From Stratiolaelaps scimitus (Eukaryota; Arthropoda; Arachnida; Mesostigmata; Laelapidae): DNA of 64,000 nt. The stretch spans positions 62,001 through 126,000 of the forward strand of contig JABWDB010000036.1 in assembly GCA_019614645.1 (NCBI GenBank), in the 5' to 3' direction. The translations under genes and the position numbers were made by a program. Below are positions 45,092 to 55,699 of this stretch, one piece after another; position 1 is the stretch's first letter, and every line of letters starts with the position of its first letter. The notes under the pieces were generated by a model. The model searched no databases, was not told where the DNA came from, and was given only the letters and a program-made list of their open reading frames with translations.

Positions 45092-45578
45092 ATGAAGACT
45101 GTAAGTGGATTTGCCACGGATGTGAGGAGAGTGATGATTTCTGCTAAGATTTCGCGATTCGTCTCGATTATGCCGGGGAAAGACGAGACAGAGAAGCAGC
45201 ATTTATTACATTTCATACGCTCATCCGTATAAGATCACTTCGCTGTATATGTTGGTAGGTAAATCGAGAAATACTATCATAAACACAGCTTGTATTACCG
45301 CCATCTCTTGTGAACTGACAAATTTCCAGGTTATTGTGTTCGTTGCCCTTGTGGCTGTTGCTTCTGCCGGAGTCTTGGGCGGTTGCGGTCTCGGAGGCTG
45401 TGGATTGGGTCTCGGTGTTGGTCACGGAATTGGCATCGCCTCTGCTCCTCTGGCTATTGCCGCCCCCCGGATCGCCGTTGCCAGCCCCGCCATTGCCCCT
45501 ATTGGTCTTGGTCTCGGTCATGGAATTGGCCTCGGAGCCCCACTGGGTCTTGGACTCGGTTATGGTAAGGCTTGGTAA
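45092..45578 (+). CDS. Class C1: 85-aa secreted Gly-rich cuticular-type protein, GKAW tail
   Basis: The predicted CDS is join(45092..45100, 45330..45578), 85 aa. Exon 1 is M-K-T. The intron is 229 bp, the longest in class C, and shares no obvious similarity with those of C2-C8. Exon 2 opens VIVFVALVAVASAG, then GGCGLGGCGLGLG (cysteine pair), HGIGIASAPLAIAAPRIAV, two GLGLGHGIGLG-like stretches and GLGYGKAW. The protein is identical to those of C2, C3, C5 and C6. The promoter is also unlike the others, so C1 is the edge copy of the array. AATAAA is at 45602-45607. The frame open from 45249 lies in the intron and is not used as a start. Confidence 0.86.
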
Positions 45579-46000
45579 ATCCGGCCTGAGACCATCTTGT
45601 GAATAAAGCGTATTCCAAATATCTGAAAAAAACAACAAATTGCAATCTTTGTCCGAATGTTTGGCTTGCTCGGGAAGTCTGGCATGATTAATACCTCCAT
45701 CTGTTACCTAATCAAAAAATGGTTAATAGATGATCACTGCTATCTTGATATGTCTCCGAGATAGCATCATTTGTCCAGGAATGTAATCTTTGCCTTTTAA
45801 AAACATTCATAACACATCAATAGAACCACTCACCTACGAACGGTATTGTTATAGTTAAGCTATATAATCTTGCTTAATGAATATTAGAGAAGAAACTTCG
45901 AGGTACAAGGGAGGACTCAGATAGAGACTGTTCGTAATCTCTGACTTGAGATGTATATACGAGCAGTGAATTAGTTCTTGAATGACACGGAACGATGATA

Positions 46001-46711
46001 TTAGGTTGGGCCATAAGCTCCCGCCGTTTGTTTGAACCTTTCGGTCTCTCCACGAAGGCCCCTCTCCACTTATTTTGAACCTGATAGGTTTCGAAGCTTT
46101 TTTCCCGCTCTACACGCAATGTGGAGTTCGATTGTCACCTCGAAACCAGGCTTGAAGGATGGAGATTCCAGGCAACAAACAAGTGCATTTCCTGCTGCTC
46201 TTTTTCGGCGTTTGCTGTTGTCTAACCAGCTCCGCTACAGCAAGGACGACCTCTACATAGCCCAGTTGCATCGTGTAAGCGAGGCTATTCAGATGAAAAG
46301 ACCAGACAGGTGAGGTCAAGTCATCCTCCTCCACAACAACGCAAGGAATCACACCGCGAGAAACACCAAAGCGGCACTTGAAGCGTTCGGATGGGAAGTT
46401 TTTGCGCACCCACCATATTCGCCAGACCTTGCTCCAACAGATTTCCACCTGCTTCGTTCACTGGCGAATTTTTTGAGTGACCGGCATTTCGACGATTCAG
46501 TGGACCTTAAGCGGGGGTTGGTCGTCTTTTTCAACTAAAAAAAAAAAATTTTTTTTTGGAAAAGTGGAATCTATCAGCTTATTGAAAGATGGGAGGAGGT
46601 CGTGAACAACAACGGGGGTTACATAATAAATAAGTGAATTGGTTTAAATCGATCTGAGTGCGTCATTTTTCCATTGTTCATGAAACGGCGGGAACTTATG
46701 GCCCAACCTAA
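46001..46711 (+). mobile_element. Internally deleted mariner element with TA target duplication
   Basis: Terminal inverted repeats of 29 bp, TTAGGTTGGGCCATAAGCTC onward at 46001-46031 and its near-perfect complement at 46683-46711 (one mismatch), enclose 711 bp, about half of a full mariner (usually about 1.3 kb). TA precedes the left end (45999-46000) and follows the right end (46712-46713). The flanks AACGATGATA and GATACTTCAA-GCATGAA join to give the sequence of paralogous class C spacers (for example 56270-56300), so the insertion is precisely defined. Confidence 0.92.
46195..46637 (+). pseudogene. mariner transposase C-terminal half, inactive
   Basis: Plus-strand frames retain mariner hallmarks: YIAQLHRVSEAIQMKRPDR, an in-frame TGA at 46311, then VILLHNNARNHTARNT with asparagine where the conserved HDNAR has catalytic aspartate, then HPPYSPDLAPTDFHLLRSL, and after a frame shift near an A/T homopolymer (46539-46556) IERWEEVVNNNGGYI at the C terminus. 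The N-terminal DNA-binding domain and the first catalytic aspartate region are deleted. It cannot encode active transposase but could be mobilised in trans if a related enzyme were present. Confidence 0.88.
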
Positions 46712-46719
46712 TAGATACT

Positions 46720-47560
46720 TCAACGCATGAACGACAGCGGCACTAAGAAACATCGGGCAACAGTGTTCTGAGATTGTACGGTACACACACCGTACATCAA
46801 CATTGTTAATCAATCTTAGCTTCACGGCGTTATTTTCGTGCGGGAGGTTTGGTTATCGTCTCCGTTGTCTGATGACACTCCTGTGGTTAATGATTGAATA
46901 TTTTCCGTAAGCGCTTATGTCATATCAACGGTTGTCTCAGCTGGCTTCATCTTCGAGAAGTTCCAGTCTTTGGAGTGGGCCATTTGGTCTTGATCTCCGC
47001 CAGGGACTAGTGCTGTACAAAATCTGGATTACTTTCCCAAACTGGAACCAGAAAATTAGATGGACGTTTTCGATAAATCGGTGTGAATCAGAACCCAAAA
47101 AATTAACGAAATTTACAATCTAACGACAAGTGTTAGAACGATGGACGTTGGACGACGGATTTCGCGCACGTCGCTTCCATAGACATTGCTCATACTTCAC
47201 GGCACTTTGCGGTGGCCCGTCAAAAGACTTCCGGAAAATCAATGGTTCGATTTAGAAAATTTAATGAAGTCAATTAGCTGTTGGTTAAACCAAAAATGAA
47301 CACTAAACTGTGAGAGCTATCGACTAGCTACCACTTGGCTGTCAAATGCCACCCGTGCGTTTTTGAGCGCCGCTGAAATCTCGCTTTGCGGAAGGAAAGC
47401 ATTGTCATAGGCAGGCCTACCTTGTCCAAGGTTTATTAGTTAATGACTGAATGTTAATTTGCCCTTTCTCATAAACGGCCGGAAAATTATAGGCGGTCCA
47501 TGGAGTTTATAGTGCTTCATATTGGTCCTATTCTACCCGTAACAGATATTACTTTCGTAG
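46720..47560. repeat. C1-C2 spacer (type Y)
   Basis: After the mariner, the interrupted spacer resumes. 46900-47460 resembles 54540-55010 and 62040-62550 (shared TCAATTAGCTGTT and CACCCGTGCGTTTTTGAGCG), the spacer type without SINE. Confidence 0.65.
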
Positions 47561-47598
47561 ACTGTTAATAAGAGCCCTCTCCATCTGACGACGTCCCG

Positions 47599-47606
47599 TA
47601 TAAAAG
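47599..47606 (+). promoter_or_regulatory. TATA box of C2
   Basis: TATAAAAG, 57 bp before the start codon, at the end of about 140 bp of promoter sequence conserved in C2-C8 (from GCCCTTTCTCATAAA on). Confidence 0.7.
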
Positions 47607-47655
47607 CAATGGATACAGTTGTGTTACTACGCTCAATCGCAATCTCTCAATCAAC

Positions 47656-48083
47656 ATGAAGACCGTAAGTTGAATAAAGTAACTTTACCGTGGAACTTCC
47701 ATATGGTTTTTACAAGTTGATATTGTGCTTCGAAAGTATTTCTATTTAAAATGCCATATAAATGTAACAACAGATTAATTTTTCACACGTTTAAGCTTAA
47801 AAGCTTAACTTCAACGTTGTACTTCTATTTCCAGGTTATTGTGTTCGTTGCCCTCGTGGCTGTTGCTTCTGCCGGAGTCTTGGGCGGTTGCGGTCTCGGA
47901 GGCTGTGGATTGGGTCTCGGTGTTGGTCACGGAATTGGCATCGCCTCTGCTCCTTTGGCCATTGCCGCCCCCCGAATCGCCGTTGCCAGCCCCGCCATTG
48001 CCCCCATTGGTCTTGGTCTCGGTCATGGAATTGGCCTTGGAGCCCCACTGGGTCTTGGACTTGGTTATGGTAAGGCTTGGTAA
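47656..48083 (+). CDS. Class C2: 85-aa secreted Gly-rich cuticular-type protein, GKAW tail
   Basis: The predicted CDS is join(47656..47664, 47835..48083), 85 aa. Exon 1 M-K-T, intron 170 bp (long form, with ACTTTACCGTGGAACTTC), acceptor TTTCCAG rather than the TTCACAG of C3-C8. The protein equals C1, although exon 2 carries a few synonymous changes. The leader between TATA and ATG reads ACAGTTGTGTTACTACGCTC, differing from the GATGAGATAC or GTTGACATAC forms of the later copies. AATAAA is at 48107-48112. The downstream spacer is of the SINE-bearing type X. Confidence 0.88.
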
Positions 48084-48199
48084 ATCCGGCCTGAGACCGT
48101 CTTGTGAATAAAACGTATTCCAAATATTTGAAAAAACAATGAAAAACTCCTTGCAATCTTTGTCTGAACGTTTGACTTGTACGGAAAGTTTTCTAGGAT

Positions 48200-49695
48200 A
48201 AGTACATCTACTGTATTGATCATGATTGTTTGATTTTAAATATCCAATAATTAGAGAAATAGGGGACAGGGTGTCAGGCGTCTACAGGTTACACGCCCAT
48301 CGGAGAATGATTGAGTTTTCCCTTGAGTTCACTGCTTTTTGATAATATTAAGGATTCAAGCACAATGGTTTGAATGAAAATATAATATTTCTTCCAACGT
48401 CAACTCGCACACTTATATTTCCGGATGCAGATAAACTCTTTCTTGGCTACGGGTCTGCATGTACTACGGAGTTAGTTTCCAACTTTGCATGGGAAATAAT
48501 GATCTGCTTTCATATGAACCTATCAACACTTATAAAAATGATTCGAATTGGGTTGTTATAGTCAAGCAATAGAGAAGAAACTTCCATTTATGAAGGGGGA
48601 CTCAAACAGAGACTTTTGTGATCGCTGACATGACATGTATGACTACTTCAGGGCTTAAATCTACCCTCCGAATCCAAATCAGTCTTTACTGTCACGTTAA
48701 GTGGGTTAGTGCCTTGTATGACACGGAACGATGATACAATCCTTCAAAGCATGAAGGACAGCGGCAACATGAAACATTGAAAACAGTGTTTTGTAATTGT
48801 GCGACGGACACACCGCACATCAACATCGCTGTGCAACATTTTGATTATTTATCATTTTTGTTTAAAATGTAAAGGTTTCTTGGTTTATTAGAGGAACTGC
48901 AGTTCTTCAATGCTCAAGTTCTCTTGCACCTCACATCGCGGGACTCTGAAAGTTGCAGTTTCGGGTCTACCGTCTTGATCCGGGCCATAAGTGCCATCCT
49001 CCACAGTGAGTGAAGTTCCTTAGAAGTTCGTTATCGATAATTTGGTCTGAATCGATATAAAGCTCAAGTATACGGTAGGAATTATTTTGAAACCGGGAAT
49101 AAGATACCACACTCAATCGTGTTACAAAAATAAAATGACTTGAATAGAATGATGTTGATTTTAATTATCTGGACGCGTGCTTCCTTTGAGGGCAGAGTAC
49201 TGTATTCTGACATAGCAACACATTCACCCGTAAATGCGAATGTGCCCTTCAATAAGGGTACCATTGATCAAACCCGAATCATCTGCAAATCTGCGTTATA
49301 CATAACGCCCTTTTCATTGCAAAACAAATGAGCGTAGATACTGTCATAGGGATGTACTCATCCTCACTTTACGAGGACCCTTTAATTTTGATAGTTCATA
49401 GAATCGTCGAGCCCTGATGGTGTGAAATTGATGGCTAAAAGTCAGCCTGAAAACATTATTAGTTCATAGGATCTAATTGAAACGACAATCAATCCGCGAA
49501 ATTGACGTTTCCAATTGACCAACGACAAAGAGAACTCAAGCGATAAGCAAAATCCTACAGTCTAGCTACAAATGTTTGAATATAGCGTGTCCTATTGACC
49601 ATTCAGAGGGTCTGATCTGCATACACCAAATAAAAGTTGTCCAAGGCAGGCTCACTTTGCTCGAAATTCATAAGTTAAACATGTGCTAGATGAGT
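48200..49695. repeat. C2-C3 spacer (type X)
   Basis: It shares with the spacers after C3, C4 and C6 the string GTGTCAGGCGTCTACAGGTT (48270-48290), the segment 48720-48840, and a SINE-like stretch at 48872-49000 (TTTATTAGAGGAACTGCAG). Short open frames in it recur in the other copies only by homology and carry no protein signature. Confidence 0.7.
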
Positions 49696-49813
49696 AAAGG
49701 TAAATCTTTATTGGTTATTAAAGGAGCTGCAATTTCACAATGCTTAAGCTCTCTTATATGTCACGCAGCGGAGCTCGAACCCGCGACCTCTGTCTTTCGA
49801 CAGCCAGAGACAG
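49695..49813 (-). mobile_element. tRNA-derived SINE upstream of C3
   Basis: On the minus strand: CTCTGGCTGTCGAAAG head, B-box-like GGGTTCGAGC, GCTTAAGCATTGTGAAATTGC body, and a 3' end with TTTACCTTTAC. It ends 217 bp before the C3 start codon. Confidence 0.7.
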
Positions 49814-49972
49814 AAAAGTAAAATTATTCCTTCATATTGCCCTTTCTCATGAAGCGCCAGAAAAATATGGGCGGTCCATGGAGTTTACAGTGGTATTGGT
49901 CCTATTATACCCATAACAGATATAACTTTCGTAGACTGTTCATAAGATCCCTCTCCATCTGGCGACGTCCCG

Positions 49973-49980
49973 TATAAAAG
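49973..49980 (+). promoter_or_regulatory. TATA box of C3
   Basis: TATAAAAG, 57 bp before the start codon. Confidence 0.7.
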
Positions 49981-50029
49981 CAATGGATGCAGTTGACATA
50001 CTACGCTCAATCGCAATCTCTCAATCAAT

Positions 50030-50457
50030 ATGAAGACCGTAAGTTGAATAAAGTAACTTTACCGTGGAACTTCCATAAGGTTTATACAAGTTGCTATTCT
50101 GCTTCGAAAGTATTTCCATGTAAAATGCCATATAAATGTAACAACAAATTCATTTTTCACACGTTTAAGCTTAAAAGCTTAACTTCAACGTTGTATTTAT
50201 ATTCACAGGTTATTGTGTTCGTTGCCCTTGTGGCTGTTGCTTCTGCCGGAGTCTTGGGCGGTTGCGGTCTCGGAGGCTGTGGATTGGGTCTCGGTGTTGG
50301 TCACGGAATTGGCATCGCCTCTGCTCCTCTGGCTATTGCCGCCCCCCGGATCGCCGTTGCCAGCCCCGCCATTGCCCCCATTGGTCTTGGTCTCGGTCAT
50401 GGAATTGGCCTCGGAGCCCCACTTGGTCTTGGACTCGGTTATGGTAAGGCTTGGTAA
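50030..50457 (+). CDS. Class C3: 85-aa secreted Gly-rich cuticular-type protein, GKAW tail
   Basis: The predicted CDS is join(50030..50038, 50209..50457), 85 aa, protein identical to C1, C2, C5 and C6. The intron is the 170-bp form. The leader is GCAGTTGACATACTACGCTC, shared with C7. A frame of 156 codons runs from 49987 through the intron into exon 2 without a stop, but it starts upstream of the conserved ATG, in a different frame from M-K-T, and gives no signal peptide start; I reject it as the product. AATAAA is at 50482-50487. Confidence 0.88.
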
Positions 50458-50559
50458 ATCCGGCCCTGAGACCATCTTGTGAATAAAGAGTATTCCAAAT
50501 ATTTGAAAAAAACAACTAATTGCAATCTTTATTTGAACGTTTGACTTGTACGGAAAGTT

Positions 50560-52490
50560 TTCTAGGATAAGTACATCTGCTGTGTTGACAATGATTGTCC
50601 GATTTTAAATATCCAATAATTAGAGAAACAGGGGACAGGGTGTCAGGCGTCTACAGGTTACACGCCCATCTGAGAATGATTGAGTCTTCCCTTGAGTTCA
50701 CTCCTCTTTGATAATACCAAGGATTCAAGCACAATGGTGTGAATGAAAATATTTCTTAAAACGTCAACTCGCACACTTATATTTCCGGATGCAGATAAAC
50801 TCTTTCTTGGCTACGGGTCTGCATGTACTACGGAGTTAGTTTCCAACTTTGCATGGGAAATAATGATCTGCTTTTATATGGACCTATCAACACTTATAAA
50901 AATGATTCGAACTGGGCTGTTATAGTCAAGCAATAGAGAAAAAACTTCCACTTATGAGGGGGGACTCAAACAGAGACTTTTGTGATCGCTGACATGAAAT
51001 GTATGACTACTTCAGAGCTTAAATCTACCCCCCGAATCCATGTCAGTCTTTACTGTCACTTTCAGTGGGTTAGGGTCTTGTATGACACGGAACGATGATA
51101 GAATCCTTCAAAGCATGAAGGACAGCGACAACATGAAACATTGGAAACAGTGTTTTGTAGTTGTGCGACGGACACACCGCACATCAGCTGTGCAACATTT
51201 TGATTATTTATCATTTTTGTTTAAAATGTAAAGGTTTCTTGGGTTAGTCGAGGAACTGCAGTTCTTCAATGCTCAAGTTCTTTTGCACTTCACATCGCGG
51301 GACTCTGAAAGTTGCAGTTTCGGGTCTACCGTCTTGATCCGGGCCATAAGTGCAATCTTCCACAGTGAGTGAAGTTCCTTAGAGACTTCGACATCGATCA
51401 TTTGGTCTGAATCAATATCAAGCTCAAGTAGACGGTAGGAATTATTTTGCAACGGGGAATAAGATGCCACACTCAATCGTGTTACAAAAATAAAATGACT
51501 TGAATAGAATGATGTTGATTTTAATATCTGGACGCGTGCTTCCTTTGAGGGCAGAGTACTTTATTCTGATATAGTAACACATTCACCCGTAGTTGTGAAT
51601 GTTCCCTTCAATAAGGATACCATTGATCAAACTCGAATCATCTGCAAATCTGCGTTATACATAACGCCCTTTTCATGGCAAAACAAATGAGCGTAGATAC
51701 TGTCATAGGGATGTACTCATCCTCACTTTACGAGGAGTCTTTAATTTCGACAGTTCATAGAATCGTCGAGCCCTGATGGTGTATTCGTGTGCGCCTTACA
51801 ACCGGAGAAGACTAATTAGGTGCACACTCAAGGGTTCGATCCACAGCGTTGTATATTTATGTTATTGCGTCTTATGAAGAAACGCAAACGCAGTACCGTG
51901 CACCTTAATTGTTGGCTAAAAGTCAGCCTAAAAACATTATTAGTTCATAGGATCAAATTTAAACGACAATCAATCCGCGAAATTGACGTTTCCAATTGAC
52001 CAACGACAAAGAGAACTCAAGCGATAAGCGAAATCCTACACTCTAGCTACAAATGTTTGAATATAGCGTGTCCTATTGACCATTCAGAGGGTCTGATCTG
52101 CATACACCAGATTTGCCATAATTATTAATAATAGCAATAAGCTTGCCTCGGCCCATAATAAGTAGTAATTCAAATCATATATATCATCCTCTGCAACACT
52201 GTCGTAGAATGCCAATGATATTCATACTCGTTGCCTACATAGACATTGCCCATACTTCGTCTAAATTTGTAGTCGATAGTTCAAAGACCATGGTTGAGAA
52301 TCAAATAAAATTAGGTAGATGTTAGTTAATTTCGGAATATGTGTACCACTGTGAAAGGTGCCGATACCACTCGAATGCCATCTATGCGTATTTGAGCGGT
52401 TTTGAATGCTCGTTTTCCAGAATGAAAACATTGTACAAGGCAGGCCCACTTTGCTCGAAATAAATAAGTTAAACATAAGCTAGATGAATA
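50560..52490. repeat. C3-C4 spacer (type X, extended)
   Basis: It is collinear with the C2-C3 spacer but adds about 400 bp (51780-52440, including GGTGTATTCGTGTGCGCCTT and GCTTGCCTCGGCCCATAATA) that is also present in the C6-C7 spacer (59660-60330). No gene is seen. Confidence 0.7.
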
Positions 52491-52609
52491 AAGGTAAAGG
52501 CTCTATTGGTTTATTAAAGGAGCTGCAATTTCATAATGCTTAAGCTCTCTTATATGTCGCGCAGCGGGGCTCGAACCCGCGACCTCTGGCTTTCGACAGC
52601 CAGAGACAG
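52490..52609 (-). mobile_element. tRNA-derived SINE upstream of C4
   Basis: Same element and position as at 49695-49813, ending 223 bp before the C4 start codon. It has GCGGGGCTCGAACCCGCG around the B box and the CTGGCTTTCGACAGCCAG hairpin. Confidence 0.7.
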
Positions 52610-52774
52610 AAAAGTGAAATTATTCCTTCATACTGCCCTTTCTCATAAACGGCCAGAAAAATATATGGACGGGCTATGGAGTTTGTGGTGCTACATTTTG
52701 GTCCGTTTCTGCCCGTAATAGATATTACTTTCGTACACTGTTCATAAGAGCCCTTTCCATCTGACTACGTCCCG

Positions 52775-52782
52775 TATAAAAG
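52775..52782 (+). promoter_or_regulatory. TATA box of C4
   Basis: TATAAAAG, 57 bp before the start codon. Confidence 0.7.
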
Positions 52783-52831
52783 CAATGGATGCAGATGAGA
52801 TACTACGCTCAACCGCAATCTCTCGATCAAC

Positions 52832-53246
52832 ATGAAGACCGTAAGTTGAATAGAGTGACTTTCATGAGGTCTTTACAAGTTGATATTCTGCTTCGAAAGT
52901 ATTTCTATGTAAAATGCCATATAAATGTAACAACAAATGAATTTTTCACGCATTTAAGTTTAAAAGCTTAACTTCAACGTTGTATTTCTATTCACAGGTT
53001 ATTGTGTTCGTTGCCCTTGTGGCTGTTGCTTCTGCCGGAGTCTTGGGCGGTTGCGGTCTCGGAGGCTGTGGATTGGGTCTCGGTGTTGGTCACGGGGTTG
53101 GCATCGCCGCTTCTCCTCTGGCTATTGCCGCTCCCCGGATCGCCGTTGCCAGCCCCGCCATTGCCCCTATTGGTCTTGGTCTCGGTCATGGAATTGGCCT
53201 CGGAGCCCCACTGGGTCTTGGACTTGGTTATGGTAAGGCTTGGTAA
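52832..53246 (+). CDS. Class C4: 85-aa secreted Gly-rich cuticular-type protein, variant GVGIAASP, GKAW tail
   Basis: The predicted CDS is join(52832..52840, 52998..53246), 85 aa. It has the short intron form (157 bp, GACTTTCATGAGGTC). It is one of three copies with amino acid changes: HGVGIAASPLAIAAP replaces HGIGIASAPLAIAAP, that is I to V and a swap of S-A to A-S from clustered substitutions in GGGGTTGGCATCGCCGCTTC. Cysteine pair, PRIAV segment and tail are unchanged. AATAAA is at 53270-53275. Confidence 0.87.
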
Positions 53247-53329
53247 ATCCGGCCTGAGACCATCTTGTGAATAAAGAGTATTCCAAATATTTGAAAAAAC
53301 AACGAAAAACTCCTTGCAATCTTTGTCTG

Positions 53330-54386
53330 AATGTTAGACTTGTCCGGAAAGTTTTCTAGGATAAGTACATCTACTGTGTTGATCATGACTGTTTGATTTT
53401 AAATATCCAATAATTAGAGAAATAGGGGACAGGGTGTCAGGCGTCTACAGGTTACACGCCCATCTGAAAATGATTGAGTTTTTCCTTGAGTTCACTCCTC
53501 TTTGATAATATTAAGGATTCAAGCACAATGGTGTGGATGAAAATATTTCTTCCAACGTCAACTCGCAAATTTGTATTTGCGGATGCAGTAGCTCTTTCTT
53601 GGCTACGGGTCTGCATGTACTACGAAGTTAGTTTCCAACTTTGCATGGGAAATAATGATCTGCTTTCATATGGACCTATCAACACTTATAAAAATGATCC
53701 GAACTGGGCTGTTATAGTCAAGCAATAGAGAAGAAACTTCCAGTTATGAGTCTTGGTCCGGGCCATAAGTGCAAACTTCTACAGTGAGTGAAGTTCCTTA
53801 GAGACTTCGACATCGATCATTTGGTCTGAATCAATATCAAGCTCAAGTATACGGTAGGAATTATTTTGAAACCGGGAATAAGATGCCACACTCAATCGTG
53901 TTACAAAAATAAAATGACTTGAATAGAATGATGTTGATTTTAATTATCTGGACGCGTGCTTCCTTTGAGGGCAGAGTACTGTATTCTGATATAGAAACAC
54001 ATTCACCCGTAGTTGTGAATGTTCTCTTCACTAAGGGTCCCATTGATTACATCTGCAAATCTGCCTTATACATAACGCCCTTTTCATCTCAAAATAGGGA
54101 TGTACTCGTCCTCATTTTACGAGGACCCTTTAATTTCGACAGTTCGTAGAATCGTCGAGCCCTGATGATGTATTCGTGTGCGCCTTACAACCGGAGGAGA
54201 CATGTGGATGCACACAAGGGTTCGATCCACAGCGTTGTATATTTATGCTATTGCGTCTTATGATCATTTGGTCTCAATCTCCACCAGGGGATATTGAGGT
54301 AAAGAATCTGGGTTTTTCCCAAATTGGAAAAAACGAATGCGTATATATTCTTAAATGTTTTCATGTGCTATATACATGCGTATATG

Positions 54387-54421
<35 letters not shown>

Positions 54422-55080
54422 CCACATACCAACTAGTGGTCTGTGTTTATAAACATGACATGAACATATGCAAGCTTATATAAGTAACAATTTTGTCAGT
54501 GTAGCAAACAATCAGTTTTTTTTTTTTAAAAAATGTGTTCCAGTAAATGGACGTATTCGATAAATCGGTGTGAAACAGAACCCAGAAAATTAACGAAATT
54601 TACAATTTACCAACAAGTGTTTGAATGATGGACGTCTTAAATTCACAGGATATGATCTGCATACACCATAGTCCGTAATTCATAATAATAACTGTCATGA
54701 ATGAAATTGATTTTACGCACGTTGCTTACATACATTGCTCATACTTCACTGTAGTTTGCAGTGGCTCGTCTAAAGACCATTGTAAACTAAATAATTCAAT
54801 TTAGAATATGTAATATAGTCAATTAGCTGTTAGGTAATCTAAAATTGAACATTCAACTGTTTCGAGCTATCGACTAACTACTACCCGGCTGTCAAATGCC
54901 ACCCGTGCGTTTTTGAGCGCCGCTCAAATCTCGCTTTGCGAAAGAAAGCATTGTCATAGGCAGGCGCACCTTGTCCAAGGTTTACTAGTTAATGACTGAA
55001 TGTTAAATTGCCCTTTCTCATAAACAGCCAGAAAAATATAGGCGGTCCATGGAGTTTATAGTGCTTCATATTGGTCCTAT
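53330..55080. repeat. C4-C5 spacer (X-type start, Y-type end)
   Basis: 53330-54260 follows the type X spacer with an internal gap (about 53740). At about 54270 it switches to the type Y sequence (GATATTGAGGTAAAGAATC, TA run 54389-54416, then 54540-55010). The junction marks a recombination point between the two spacer types. Confidence 0.65.
54389..54416. repeat. TA microsatellite
   Basis: Alternating TA in the type Y spacer; the same position holds TA runs at 56706-56725 and 61577-61602. Confidence 0.9.
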
Positions 55081-55147
55081 TCTACCCGTAACAGATATTA
55101 CTTTCGTAGACTGTTAATAAAAGCCCTCTCCATCTGACGACGTCCCG

Positions 55148-55155
55148 TATAAAAG
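55148..55155 (+). promoter_or_regulatory. TATA box of C5
   Basis: TATAAAAG, 57 bp before the start codon. Confidence 0.7.
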
Positions 55156-55204
55156 CAATGGATGCAGATGAGATACTACGCTCAATCGCAATCTCTCAAT
55201 CAAC

Positions 55205-55617
55205 ATGAAGACCGTAAGTTGAATAGAGTGACTTTCATGAGGTCTTTACAAGTTGATATTCTGCTTCGAAAGAATTTCTATGTAAAATGCCATATAAATG
55301 TAACAACAAATGAATTTTTCACACTTAAGCTTAAAAGCTTAACTTCAGCGTTGTATTTATATTCACAGGTTATTGTGTTCGTTGCCCTTGTGGCTGTCGC
55401 TTCTGCCGGAGTCTTGGGCGGTTGCGGTCTCGGAGGCTGTGGATTGGGTCTCGGTGTTGGTCACGGAATTGGCATCGCCTCTGCTCCTCTGGCTATTGCC
55501 GCCCCCCGGATCGCCGTTGCCAGCCCCGCCATTGCCCCCATTGGTCTTGGTCTCGGTCATGGAATTGGCCTCGGAGCCCCACTGGGTCTTGGACTCGGTT
55601 ATGGTAAGGCTTGGTAA
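55205..55617 (+). CDS. Class C5: 85-aa secreted Gly-rich cuticular-type protein, GKAW tail
   Basis: The predicted CDS is join(55205..55213, 55369..55617), 85 aa, protein identical to C1-C3 and C6. The intron is the short form (155 bp, like C4 and C8). The leader is GCAGATGAGATACTACGCTC. The upstream spacer has no SINE. An unbroken frame of 151 codons crosses the intron from 55162 but does not include M-K-T in frame. AATAAA is at 55641-55646. Confidence 0.88.
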
Positions 55618-55699
55618 ATCCGGCCTGAGACCAGCTTGTGAATAAAACGTATTCCAAATATTTAAAAAAAACAACTAATTGCAATCTTTATTTGAATGT

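Noticed and set aside
45334..45606. 90-codon alternative frame over class C exon 2, repeated in every copy
   Set aside because: It is conserved only because the DNA is nearly identical in all copies; there is no usable ATG upstream in frame after splicing, and it is a shadow of the GKAW frame.
52538..52609. A functional tRNA gene on the minus strand (GGGTTCGAGCCCC)
   Set aside because: The same sequence occurs in four places with a shared non-tRNA body and 3' tail, so it is the head of a SINE.
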